This document shows positions 43,461 through 54,590 of a stretch of 64,000 nt of DNA, one piece after another; the stretch's first letter is position 1, and the number at the start of each line of letters is the position of its first letter. The position numbers and the translations under genes are program-made. The stretch covers positions 43,800,802-43,864,801 of the forward strand of contig OX424561.1 of assembly GCA_949152475.1 (NCBI GenBank), in the 5' to 3' direction. This stretch comes from Terebella lapidaria. Lineage: Eukaryota > Annelida > Polychaeta > Terebellida > Terebellidae. Below the pieces are notes generated by a model. It was given only the letters and a program-made list of their open reading frames with translations. It was not told the DNA's origin and made no database searches.

Positions 43461-43879
43461 GGTAGTCCGCTCCAAACAGTGAGGGGAGGGGGTCAAAGCG
43501 TTTTTTTAAAAATAAATAACTGTATCAACATAATCTAGAGCTTCAAAATGATATATTTTATAGAGGAACTGTTCAGCATCCTAAAACTGAAAAGAAAATA
43601 GGGGGTCACCGTATCCGTTCGCATGGAAAACACGATGCAAGTTGTGAATATGGACAAAAAAAATGTGCAAAAATGCCAAAATTTATGTCATTTTAGGTAA
43701 ATGTGTGCGATTTTGATCGAATATGTAGAAGAAACGAGCACGGTGACCCCCTATTTTCTTTTCAGTATTAGGATGCTGATCATTTACCCTATAAAATAAG
43801 TCATTTTGAAGAGATGATATTCAAGAAATGACTTTTAAATTTTGACTCATCGTTACCTCAGTGTTTGTAGCGGACTACG
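43461..43879. mobile_element. TTAA-flanked fold-back MITE
   Basis: Long inverted arms begin GGTAGTCCGCTCCAAACAGTGAGG and end CCTCAGTGTTTGTAGCGGAC-TACG, each end flanked by TTAA (43457-43460 and 43880-43883). The arms share AGGGGGTCACCGT and ACGGTGACCCCCT near the centre. TTAA target duplications are used by piggyBac and Kolobok transposons. No transposase is present. Confidence 0.85.
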
Positions 43880-44423
43880 TTAACAGATTTTTTAATCAGG
43901 AATTTTTTCAAAAAAAAATATTGTGGGAGCACCCCTCCCCCTCCCTAAACCTAATCCCCCCGGATACGACGCCCTAGAACTTTGGCAAAAAGTTTGCTGA
44001 CTCTGGTTATAATCCCCGCACATCGTCGATGCACCAATCCAGGAATTGTTGTCAATACATTTTAGTTTCAACGCATTATGAAGCATGCAACAAAGAGTCT
44101 AATGCCGTTTGTTGCCAGTGAAAGAATCTTGTCGAAACTTCCATTCATAAATATAGACGATTTTGATGTACAAAGATATTTGTAATTTAACTACCAGTAA
44201 ATAGACTAGAAACCATTAGATTTAATTGTTGGGAAATTTGTTCCATTATGACATTTCATCATTCAGTCAACTGTTCGAAAGAAAATTGTTACCAAGTTAC
44301 CAAGTCACTGTGCATGCTAAGAGCGTATGACGCGGCCTCGGTCTGTTATTCAGTTTATTGTAGAAACGTCATTGCGAACTCATATCGGACCTGCGGAGCA
44401 CATATCGAATCGAGTGGGCTGAT

Positions 44424-44705
44424 ACTGTGTTGAACCCACAAATGTTAAAACGCCCACAAATGTGAAAACCCACAAATGTGAAAACAAATTTTGTAAATCA
44501 CCCACAAATGTGAAAATATCATTACCCACAAATGTGAAAAAAAATCCACCCACAAATGTGAAAAAAAAATTTAACCACAAATGTGAAAACGGTTTTTGTC
44601 ATTTGCCCACAAATGTGAAAATCAAACACAGCATTAGGTTCCACATGAGGAATGTCTTTTATTGTTATGTCTTTTTACGGAACCTTGTTCTGATAACCCA
44701 TTGCA
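44424..44705. repeat. Array of CCCACAAATGTGAAAA (left member of an inverted pair)
   Basis: Eight to nine copies of a 16-bp core CCACAAATGTGAAAA, separated by variable A- or T-rich spacers, followed by a short non-repeat part with CACATGAGGAATGT. The whole block, including spacers such as AACAAATTTTGTAAATCA, is the reverse complement of 54120-54430. Confidence 0.88.
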
Positions 44706-44970
44706 TGGCATTGCGTCCTTCATCCGTCGTCGTCCGTCATACGTCTTACATTTTTATTTTTATCTCGAATTTACGGTCGAATCTTTTCGAAATTTGCGCT
44801 AAAATGCCTAAGAATACAGGGAAGCACTTTTCTGAAAGATTTTTTGGGCTACCGGACCTTTGGTCCGATAACCTATTGGCATCGCGTTGCGTCCGTCGTC
44901 CGTCCATCCGTCGTCCGTAAACAATATTATCTTTAAATTTTTGTAACGATTGTGACTTCGTTAAGTAGCA

Positions 44971-45133
44971 ACCAGGTTAGTACCGTCATAGCATGGTTAG
45001 TAGACAAACATCACATCACATATCACACATCATATAATGAATAGTTATAGTAATGTCGCCGTTGCCGGAGGCCCGAGTACACCATAACTTGGGTGCCCGG
45101 AGCCAACAGCGTGGGCTTGTTGTTCGTCCGGCC
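44971..45133. repeat. Direct repeat (ACCAGGTTAGTACCGTC...), copy 1
   Basis: Shared with 53217-53378 in the same orientation: GTACCGTC, CATGGTTAGTAGACAAACAT, GGGC(T/G)TGTTGTTCGTCCGGCC. The junction ACCAGGTTAGTACC is unbroken here, while at the other copy a TIR element sits in it. Confidence 0.78.
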
Positions 45134-45539
45134 TTGCTGACGGTCCTGACACGGAGATGGAACTCCGGACAGTCCGACAGTCTACCAGAGCCTGTACGCA
45201 CAAGATCCCCGGTCATGATCCATGACCGGGGCCTCCATATATATTTGGTCCCGGGGCCGCAGCCCATTTATTACAGACGGGACATGAGCTATGCGCCGCT
45301 CTGCAGTTACCCCCAAGGCGTCAGGGAACAGACTGCCAAGAATCTGGGCAAGCTGTTGACTATATTGCCAAGGCTGCAAGTGCACAGCGTATACACAATT
45401 GTTATAACGTAGAGAGGAGAATCACTAGCGCGTGACGTTCTAATCCCTAGCAACGTCCACCGGCCTCTACTCCGACCGATCAATATTACAGTGGCGTAGC
45501 CAGAACACCTGTCACAAACTACGGTTACCAAATAATCGC
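45134..45539. other. GC-richer stretch, no gene recognised
   Basis: Contains the palindrome GGTCATGATCCATGACC and, near 45490, CAGTGGCGTAGCCAG, a phrase often found near ends of dispersed repeats. A plus-strand open stretch of 119 codons has no motif. Confidence 0.35.
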
Positions 45540-46690
45540 CACATTTTGCACAAAAATGCCTAAAAATATTTCGAGAGCGAGGTATTTTTCAGTTTTTGGA
45601 TTTTCACATTTTTTTTCAAAATGGCGGCCATTCTTGACAAAAAACAACCAATTTTTTTACTTTGGCGGCCATTTTCTCAAGAACTGTTCAGTGACTTTTT
45701 TTCTTATTGATGCATAACACTCCTCATATATACCACCCCTGTGACGTGTATAAGTTTCGTTGCCCTTAAATCGCTCGAAGTGGGCCATTTTGGGCCCAAA
45801 CTCGGCCCAAATGGGACTTTCGCATGTACAATTCTCCTATGCTTTATAATGGGGCACATTTTTCCAAATATCTCGCTTACTATTGAGATTAGAGATTAGG
45901 AATCAATTGTGAACATATAGGAAATGATATATATTGATTATTGTCATGACCTTGAATTTGACCTTCGACTTAATTTTCAAGGTCAAAGGACAAAATGGCT
46001 AATATCTCGCTGATTATCGACTTTACAGCATAGGAATCAATTGTGAACATATAGGAAATGATATATGCTGAATATTATTGTGACCTTGAATTTGACATTC
46101 GGCCTAATTTTCAAGGTTACCGGACAGAACGGCTAATATCTCGCTTATTATCGACTTTACAGCTTAGCAATCAATTGTGAACATGTAGGAAATGATATGT
46201 GCTGATTATTCTCGTGACCTTGAATTTACCTTTGACCTAATTTTCAAGGTCACAGAACAAAATGGCTAATATCTCCCTCATTATCTACTTTACAGCTTAG
46301 CAATCAATTGTGAACATACAGGAAATGATATATGCTGAATATTCTCGTGACCTTGAATTTGACCTTTGACCTAATTTTCAAGGTCACAGAACAGCAATCA
46401 ATTGTGAGCATATAGGAAATGATATGCTGAATATTTTCATGACCTTGATTTTGACCTTTGACCTCATTCTCAAGGTCAGAGCACAAAATGGCTAATATTT
46501 CGCTCATTATGTACTTTACAGCTTAGGAATCAATTGTGAAAATGTATGAAATGATATACAATGTACGATGAATAATAAAATTTTTCGACCTTGAATTTGA
46601 AACTTTGACCATATTTCCAAGGTCCTTGAACAAATTGGCTAAGATCTAAAACATATATTGTCCGGCAACCTTCCTTAGCCCTTGGGCTAA
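45540..46690. repeat. Dispersed repeat with internal minisatellite (copy 2)
   Basis: Parallels 42150-42900: TGCACAAAAATGCCTAAAAA, AAAATGGCGGCCATT, CTCGGCCCAAATGGGACTTT, then about six degenerate units of roughly 115 bp with TTTTCAAGGTCA and AAAATGGCTAATATCTCGC. The copy has more minisatellite units than the first, showing expansion. Confidence 0.82.
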
Positions 46691-46695
46691 TTTTC

Positions 46696-47195
46696 TAGGT
46701 CGTGTGGTATCCTGCACTTAGCAGGATTCACTCCATATTTGTACCAATTACTAGTTCTAGATACAACTGCCTATCTAGACCAGATAACCTGCATATCAAC
46801 CAAAAAAAGAATCGGATTGTTCATTTTTCTAGGTCGCGTGGTATCCTGCACTTAGCAGGATTCACTCCATATTTGTATCAATTACCAGTTCTACATGCAA
46901 CTGGCTATCTAGACCAGATAGCGTGCATATCAACCAAAAAAGAATTGGATTGTTCATTTTTCTAGGTCGCGTGGTATCCTGCGCTTAGCAGGATTCACTC
47001 CATATTTGTATCAATTACCAGTTCTACATGCAACTGGCTATCTAGACCAGATAGCCTGCATATCAACCAAAAAAAATCGGATTGTTCATTTTTCTAGGTC
47101 GCGTGGTATCCTGCACTTAGCAGGATTCACTCCATATTTGTATCAATTACCAGTTCTACATGCAACTGTCTATCTAGACCAGATAACCTGCATAT
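46696..47195. repeat. 132-bp tandem repeat, four copies
   Basis: Each unit begins TTTCTAGGTCG(C/T)GTGGTATC, contains the inverted words TCCTGCACTTAGCAGGA and ends TTGTTCAT; the last is shortened. Close similarity suggests recent amplification. Confidence 0.92.
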
Positions 47196-47560
47196 CTATC
47201 TTGAAAACTAAAAAAGTTGGCAATCTACCCCAATGTTAAATGCTGGACATAAATTGGACCACAGGAAATCAAGCAACTTTGAGGATTTCACGCTCTTCAT
47301 TCCGCTAAGAAACGTTAAACGGGGAAAATTTTGGAGTTGGAAGAATCGTACAGATGTTTTCTAATAAAATATCATTCTTACAAAGTACTGTACAATGCTG
47401 ACCTCGTATAACATGCCAAATGACGTCCAAAGTTGCAAATTTCCTGTTTTATGCGAAATTTGACATAGGGGTAGATTGCCAACTTTTTTCTGTTTTCAAG
47501 ATAGAAGTCTGAAATTTGGTGAAAAAATACGGTTTTATGCCAAATGTAAACAAACAAAAT
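47195..47560. mobile_element. Fold-back MITE (family 1, copy 2)
   Basis: Left arm TATCTTGAAAAC...AAAAGTTGGCAATCTACCCC and right arm GGGGTAGATTGCCAACTTTT...GTTTTCAAGATAGAAGTC, the same TIR core as at 27434-27960. The left outer part of the arm is missing, where it joins the 132-bp array. Confidence 0.75.
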
Positions 47561-47647
47561 TTCAAATTGATCCAGCCATCCTAAACGAAGTTATGGCCAA
47601 AAATCATATGAGGTTTTGTGTTGAACTTGACTTTACCCTCGAATGTA

Positions 47648-47875
47648 CAGTCATTCAGGCAGTTCCGAGTAACTTTTTGGAAAAAGGTCTGAATCTCTGT
47701 GTTGCTAATCGCACTTTCTATCCTTTATGCATTGATGGACAGCAAATATTGTCCCCTCTAGCAACTGAAAATCTTGCGGAATGTATACAGTGTTTCCACA
47801 GATATGGAAAAGAATGTCAGGAACATAATTTGGGTAGTTCCGTGACAGTTCCGGCAGTTCCGTGACACAGTCCTT
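47648..47875 (+). repeat. Dispersed repeat with CAGGCAGTTCCGAG / CGGCAGTTCCGTGAC ends
   Basis: About 228 bp homologous to the reverse complement of 56500-56727 (shared GATGGACAGCAAATATTGT-like and CAACTGAAAATC words). Ends resemble each other (GGCAGTTNCG), perhaps terminal repeats of a small element. Confidence 0.6.
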
Positions 47876-48008
47876 TGCGTACATTTTGAGAGCTATTGGG
47901 CTGTCTCATTGCCAATTACGGGTCTAATCGCGAACATCGGAATTCTTAACTTCATAATTATATTGAAGTAAGAGCAGATATATCGCACCAATGACCAAAA
48001 ACGATATC

Positions 48009-49082
48009 TATGGAGTTCCACAGGCGACATACGACATACTACATACTACATACGACATATGACATACGACATACTACATATGACATACTACATACGACAT
48101 ATGACATACGACATATGACATACGACATACTACATATGACATACGACATACGACATATGACTTACGACATATGACATACTACATATGGCATACTACATAT
48201 GACATATGACATACGACATACTACCCCATCCTTCCCATTGAAAGAATAAACTTTCTCATGGCCGCCTCAGAAGGACTGAGGCGCGATGTGCAATCACTAC
48301 TTAAACAAAGAAAACCACCTCAGGGATGACAAAAATTGTCACCTTCATTGAAAAAGAAAATAAATACAATATTTAACTGTTCAAAACCTCCAGGCTACTG
48401 GCGTCCTCACATTTCTGCCATGCTAAACGGTATAGCCAAATTCAATGGAATTTTCATTGTGGATTTTTCAGATGAAAAATTTGATACAAATTTGATAGGC
48501 CTACATGAAAACATGAGTCTGCTGGATACGTGTAGCTATCATTTGTTTGGATGAGGTGTGTGATAGATCGGACACTGTATGAGTTGATTGGTATTTTGCA
48601 TGTGATAAGTCATATGTAGTATGTCATATGTCGTAATATTCGTATGTAATATGTCATATGTAGTATGTCATATGTAGTATGTGGTATGTCGTATGTAGTA
48701 TGTCATATGTAGTATGTCATATGTCGTATGTCATATGTAGTATGTCATATGCAGTATGTCATATGTAGTATGTCATATGTAGTATGTCATATGTAGTATG
48801 TCGTTTGTAGTATGTCGTATGTAGTATGTACCATGATGTCATACATTGGTAAGTCACTTTCACCCTAGCCCTGAAAACAAGGCAAAAGCAGGTTGTATTT
48901 TAGGGTTTTTTTTCGCTCACCTTCACGAAAAAAAAATCTTGAAATACACACTGCTTTTGCCTTGTTTTCAGGGCTACCTTCACCCAGGTCACTTTTAAAA
49001 TCATATGTCGTATGTAGTATGTCGTATGTAGTATGTGGTATGTCGTATGTAGTATGTCGTATGTCGCCTGTGGAACTCCATA
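48009..49082. mobile_element. Fold-back element with satellite arms (CATACGACATACTAC)n
   Basis: Terminal inverted repeat TATGGAGTTCCACAGGCGAC, next to GATATC on both sides, continues into about 200 bp of a degenerate 10-bp satellite (CATACGACAT / CATATGACAT / ACTACATACT) on the left. The reverse-complement satellite fills 48600-48842 and 48996-49070. The middle holds about 330 bp of single-copy sequence. Confidence 0.85.
48867..48975. repeat. Perfect 24-bp inverted repeat forming a 109-bp hairpin
   Basis: AGCCCTGAAAACAAGGCAAA... at 48867-48890 is exactly inverted at 48952-48975, and pairing continues inward with a few mismatches (TTGTATTTTAGGG/CTTGAAATACACA and the T/A runs), leaving a loop of about 10 nt. 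It could fold like a long pre-miRNA or be a small fold-back insertion; expression is unknown. Confidence 0.85.
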
Positions 49083-49099
49083 GTATGATATCCCATGGC

Positions 49100-51600
49100 C
49101 GTGCAATTCGTAAACTTTTTAACGTTTCGTGTTGAAAATTGTTACACACACAGATCGTGTGTCCGTTCACTGGCGTTCCGACCGATGCAGAAAACTATCT
49201 CGATATTGAGGTGTTTATGAAAAAAACAATACGATTCCAACAACCTTTTACTCTAATATAAAATGCTCTCCTCAAGAAGTGGAAATATGTTATGTTTGAT
49301 ATACAAATTTCACGGCCACCACCAAATGTTGTTGATCGAATGAAAATTATCGAAAAATCACTTCCCATGCAAAGATTGCATGAGCATCCATTCTCAGGAG
49401 CAGCCTTGGCCTAGTACAGATAATCTTTGTTATCTTTAATGCCTTTAATGTTGAATTATATTGACTTTGAATGATAATCAGTGAATCATTTTGTAACAAT
49501 TAATACTAGTCCAATATAACGTTTCACGCAACTGGCTGAATGAGTGCAAATATTAATTAACCACTCATTGTCAGCTGACAATATATCGTAATACTCTCAA
49601 AATTTCCTATTTTAATCTAGATACATGTCCCGTGTCTTTATAGCAAAAATATATTGTCAACTAACCAGTATGGTGAAGTTATGAGACACCTATTATAACA
49701 TACATGGTCAATCTCTGCTTATACACAGTAGTTTGATGAGGATAGACTTTGTCAGACAACCAATGCCTTGTAAGCATTCTAGCATTGATATACATTCAAC
49801 CGGGCATTCGATTTGATCGAAAGCCCTAGGGCTTTTCGATCCCATCGAAAGCCCTCCTGGATTTGTTTACGCCGTTCCGTTTACCTCCCTCCTAAATCCA
49901 GAATATTTTGTAAACCATACTGAAAACAGAATATTTCAAATATTTTTTCAATGTAAGTAGATCTATATAGTATAGACTGGGCAGAATGATTGAGAATCAT
50001 TAAAAATATAATTTATTTTAAAAAATTAAGGGTTTTATACAGTTTTGCAGTGAACAAGTAAGCAAAATCACTGTGACACACATGACACAACAGTCACTAT
50101 GTACTTTTCCATCCTGAGATTTTGGCTAGACATGCGTTTTTAACCTTGTGTTATATATTTGCAAGGAGTCCGTACTGCATGTACTGTACACTGTCACAAA
50201 ACATTGGTGATTCCCGTGCCGATTGTCAACGGGCCAAGTCAAGGTATGGAGCAAGCAGGCTGATCACTTGTCATGCTGCCAGCGCTGATGATCTTGTCCT
50301 GAAATGTCTGAATTGCGGATGAAGATTTATAACTGGACTTCCTGAGGCAGGATTACTTGGATGTGCCGTAGATGTCTACAACAACAATTGTTGGGAGTCC
50401 CAAGACGACGAGGAAGTCGTAGCTCGGCCATCGCCATCGGCCAGTGTTGGCGCGGACCCGACATCTTTCCAAATGCCGCGGAACGGTGTGCACACGCATG
50501 CAACAAATGTCACGCAAAATATACATGATCCCTCCGATTTCCAGTGGAACTAAAACACTTTGAACATGTCCATACACTCTATTTCCTCTTGGTGTATACA
50601 GAACCGCATGACAGCTCGTATTTTTGCTGAATTTCGACTGTAAATATCCACATGATGAAAGGCGATCCCTCAATGCTGCATTGCCAGGCGGCAGGGGGAG
50701 TCAAATGGAACAGCTGCATCTTGACGGTCGATCAATAATTTTACGTTATTACGTTTTCTGGCCAGCGGTCCGGCTCTGGGGCGGTCATGCTGATCGTAGC
50801 GGAGAATTAAAGACCTAGTAGCATGCCGATGAAAGTGCTTTTCATTTAGTCCATTATGAATAGTTATCTGTAAATTCGAACGAATTTTACAAATACAATC
50901 AATGGGTTTCGAGATATTGAATCAAATAGGCACACCTTCCGTAAATTGCCGAAGATTTTGATCACGATTTTAGTATGGGTCACGTGGTTTGTGACGTCAT
51001 TTGAGGCAGTACTGAAAGTACATGTAGCCAGCAAGGTAAACTGCATGTCGCATATTCATTCTCGTTGTGTATGTTTGACGATTCAAGTGAGAGGGTGAGA
51101 TGGTTGGAATACGGCATTTCTTGTCTTGATATTTAGAATCAGTACTATCCATTCTCCCAGAAGGGAGGTTTGTTGAACTGCAAGATGTCCAGTATTTGTT
51201 GGTTTTCACGTGTTTTCTTTTGAATCTCATGTATTTTGGAGTGGTTTTCTATCTTTGAGCTGACCGCCCAAATTACGTGTTTTACGTTTTTGGCCAGCCA
51301 TCAAAGCACATTTTGCCTCAACTGACGTCACGATTACGGAAACTGCCGAAGCTATTTTTTTCATCGGCATGAGAAGGCGATTGCAATACTGGCTCAATAT
51401 ACTCGATTATATGTAGCTGTTATTAATTACCAATTAACGCGAACATCTTTTTTATCACCAAATGTCCACAATGCCTTTATCTGAACAGGAATAAAACCAT
51501 AAAATGGTACCTTGCTACTATGACTTTAAACGATTTTTAGTTCTTCTATGGGTATTTCTGCCCAAAATCGGTTGTATATAGGAGTGGTTTATGTCATAAT
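49100..51600. other. No gene recognised
   Basis: Low-complexity AT-rich sequence, with a short hairpin at about 49800-49860 (GATCGAAAGCCCTAGGGCTT). Between 50330 and 50810 the composition is richer in GC and both strands have short open stretches, but no motif or conserved start context is recognisable. Confidence 0.35.
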
Positions 51601-51768
51601 AGGGATTAATCCTGCGTTCTCGGGCATTGCAGTCCTACAAACAATCTCGGGTAAAATGACTATGTCAAAAGCCCTCCGTCGCTTCGCTCCGTCGGGCTAT
51701 TGACGTTGTCATTTTCCCCTCGATTGTTTGTAGGACTGCAATGCCCTCGAAAGCAGGCTCAATCCCTA
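51601..51768. repeat. 168-bp fold-back sequence
   Basis: AGGGATTAATCCTGCGTTCTC...GGGCATTGCAGTCCTACAAA is inverted as TTTGTAGGACTGCAATGCCC...AGGCTCAATCCCT around CGTCGCTTCGCTCCGTCGGG. Same design as 40123-40231 (long stem, GC-rich turn), suggesting a fold-back family. Confidence 0.85.
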
Positions 51769-51947
51769 AAATATATCACGAGCGAATTTCGGGCGTTCAC
51801 GCGGGTAAAACGGAATGCTACTATTATATGCTTATCTTGAAATCCCGTGAAAGGGAAATCGGGTGGGGATATTTTTTCCCTTCCAATATAGAGGCGAGTG
51901 ATAATACTTCGACGTAATATAGTGTAACGTATTTACTCGACCAGGTT

Positions 51948-53216
51948 CACGGTGGCTAGGCGTTACGCGTTATTCAGGGAGTGCCGCGTAAAATCGTGAG
52001 TATGACGCGTTATTTGTGAGGAAATGGCATATGAAACGACCCAGGTTCGTACTTAAAATTGGGAAACTGAATGAAAAGGTTCAGTTTCTTCCTAAAATTC
52101 TGTTTCCACGGAACATCCAAATAAGCAAACATCAGGTTTGCTCCCATGAATTACATGCAAACGTCGTTATATTTACGAGAATGGACACACAGTTCATGAC
52201 AACACCCGCATGTTTGCGACTCGTTCGTGAAATATCATCGGTTATCAATTGAAACTAACGAAGTGTATGTCGGTAAAACATAGAATGCTCGGAGAAATCT
52301 TTCTTTATTGTTACACCATTAAACCAGCTGTTTTAATCGAGTATTTCACTACATAGGAGGTTTTTTGTGGTTTTTGCATATCATCCTGAGGGAGAAAACC
52401 TGCACACGCGTTAAATCATGAGGAACTATGTGAGCGTTGTCGGGGATGGTGGCGCTGGAAGTGTGAGAGATTTTTAAAGAATGATTTGAGGCTGCACTCG
52501 CTACAAGAACTGACGATACTCCTCATTTATCATTATCATCAATATATTTCTCCCAATCTTAATAACTCTGAAATTGGCAATACTGAGAACTTCATATGTC
52601 TTTTACAGAGAAGTTCACCAAGTGAACACAGTATCTCTTTAACATGAATTCATTTCATCAATTGAGCATTGAAACTGGTGCAAGAGTCGCACTTAAAAAT
52701 GAAATAACCCAACTTCAACAAAATATTTACTCATGCACATACGCGTAAAGCCCTCACGCACATCGCCTAAAATATAGCAAATAAACAAATGATACATTGA
52801 ACCTAAATTTGTGCCACCTGCGACCGATGTGAAACATTTTGAAGACAGGCACATGTGAAACCCATACTATCACTATCATAGAGCTCGCATTTTAACTACA
52901 TTCCTGCCGATACATAACAATTTCAACCGCAAACCCGAGGAGAGTGGCTGTCGAAGTAATATTGACAGATATTTTGCAGCCAAAGGTATCGCTACACTGG
53001 CTTATTTCTTTAATTTAAACTATGTACAACAACCATGAATATGTGTAATGTTCCGTGCAGACCCCAATACGACATTTCAAAACGGTCAAAATAGCGAAAT
53101 TGTATGTATTTCCATCTCACGGTCACTCTGAGGCTTCCATTTCCTCTCGAATAGCACGTAAAACTCACCACTTTACGCGGCACTCCGTGAATAACGCGTA
53201 ACGCTTAGCCACCTTG
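51948..53216. mobile_element. Non-autonomous DNA transposon with about 50-bp TIRs and AGGTT duplication
   Basis: Ends CACGGTGGCTAGGCGTTACG and (reverse) CAAGGTGGCTAAGCGTTACG; arms match through CGCGTTATTCA and GAGTGCCGCGTAAA. It is flanked by AGGTT on both sides (51943-51947 and 53217-53221). The sequence at 44971-44985 reads as the empty site (ACCAGGTTAGTACC). No transposase is encoded. Superfamily is not assigned; five-base duplications fit only a few groups. Confidence 0.82.
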
Positions 53217-53378
53217 AGGTTAGTACCGTCAAGGCATGGTTAGTAGACAAACATCACATCACATATCATATAGTGAATAATAATAGTAATGTTGCCGTTA
53301 CGTGAGACCCGAGAACCATGGGAGGGGTCCCCGGAACCACAACGCTTGGGCGTGTTGTTCGTCCGGCCTTGTTAATCC
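53217..53378. repeat. Direct repeat (GGTTAGTACCGTC...), copy 2
   Basis: Second copy of 44971-45133, with the TIR element inserted at its left end and a 256-bp tandem repeat beginning at its right. Confidence 0.78.
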
Positions 53379-54110
53379 TTGGGCATCCTGAGCCCATTTC
53401 CTTGAAAAATAATCCTACTTCCGGTTGGTGTCATTTGACACCACAGGTGTAATCTGATACCAAACCACACCTAGTATATTGCCAATTAGCCCTACGGGTT
53501 CGAAAATAATGTCCTTTTTGCTCTACGATCAATCTTTATTGAGATATGGAGGTTTTTATGGAAAAGTGGGTGATAATAGGGGAAGTATCAATTTTTGGCC
53601 TTCAAAAAACCAAAACGGCCTAATAACTGATCCTTGGGCATCCTGAGGCCATTTCCTTGAAAAATAATCATACTTCCGGTTGGTGTAATTTGACACCACA
53701 GGTGTAATTTGATACCAAACCACGCCTAGTATATTGCCAATTAGCCCTATGGGTTCGAAAATAATGTCCTTTTTGCTCTACGATCAATCTTTATTGAGAT
53801 ATGAAGGTTTTTATGGAAAAGTGGGTGATAATAGGGGAAAGTGTAAATTTTTGGCCTTCAAACACACCAAAACGGCCTAATAACTGATCCTTGGGCATCA
53901 TGAGCCCATTTCCTTGAAAAATATTTCTACTTCCGGTTTGGTGTAATTTGACATCACAGGTGTAATCTTATACTAAACCACACCAGTATATGGCCAATTT
54001 GTCCTACGGGTCCGAAAATAACGTCCTTTTTGCTCTACGATCAATATTTACTGAGATATGAAGGTTTTATGGAAAAATGATGATAATAGGGGAAAGTATT
54101 AATTGTGCAA
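53377..54110. repeat. 256-bp tandem repeat, three copies
   Basis: Units begin CCTTGGGCATC(C/A)TGAG at 53377, 53632 and 53889. Each contains GGTGTNATTTGACACCACAG, itself an inverted repeat (GGTGTcatttGACACC), and TTTTTGCTCTACGATCAATC. The third is shortened and most diverged. Confidence 0.92.
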
Positions 54111-54119
54111 TAGGTTTTC

Positions 54120-54430
54120 AGAACAAATGTCGGTAACCTAAAAACATTCCTCATGTTGAAGCTAATGTTGTGTCAGATTTTCACATTTGTGGGCAATTGA
54201 CAAAAATCGTTTTCACATTTGTGGTTGATTTTTTTTTTCACATTTGTGGGTGAAGTTTTTTTCACATTTGTGGGTGAAGATTTTCACATTTGTGGGTAGT
54301 TGACAAAAAACGTTTTCACATTTGTGGTTGATTTTTTTACATTTGTGGGTGATTTACAAAATTTGTTTTCACATTTGTGGGTTTTCACATTTGTGGGCGT
54401 TTTAACATTTGTGGGTTCAACATACTGTTT
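54120..54430. repeat. Array of TTTTCACATTTGTGGG (right member of an inverted pair)
   Basis: Ten to eleven copies of the core, inverse of 44424-44705, with matching flank on both sides (CATTCCTCATGTTGAAGC and GTGGGTTCAACA...). Spacer order is mirrored, so the blocks share descent rather than only unit sequence. Confidence 0.88.
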
Positions 54431-54525
54431 GGTGACATACGGCAATATCGGATTTGTTGAACCGTGCACGTTACGGTTCAGTATCAGTTAGATGTATAAT
54501 AATCTGTGATTTTACACTTACTATT

Positions 54526-54590
54526 GTCACATTTGCACTGATGTCTTCGCCGATGAGGGATACGATGCCCGAAAAGGCTGAAATTTGGCC
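54526..54590. repeat. 65-bp dispersed repeat (inverse copy at 62032-62094)
   Basis: GTCACATTTGCACTGATGTC to GGCTGAAATTTGGCC, with CGATGAGG...CCCGAAA in the middle. The other copy differs by a few substitutions and one base. Nature unknown; possibly the end of a small element. Confidence 0.65.

Noticed and set aside
45053-45412. 119-codon open frame
   Set aside because: Lies in a GC-richer repeat-associated stretch with comparable open frames on the other strand; no motif.
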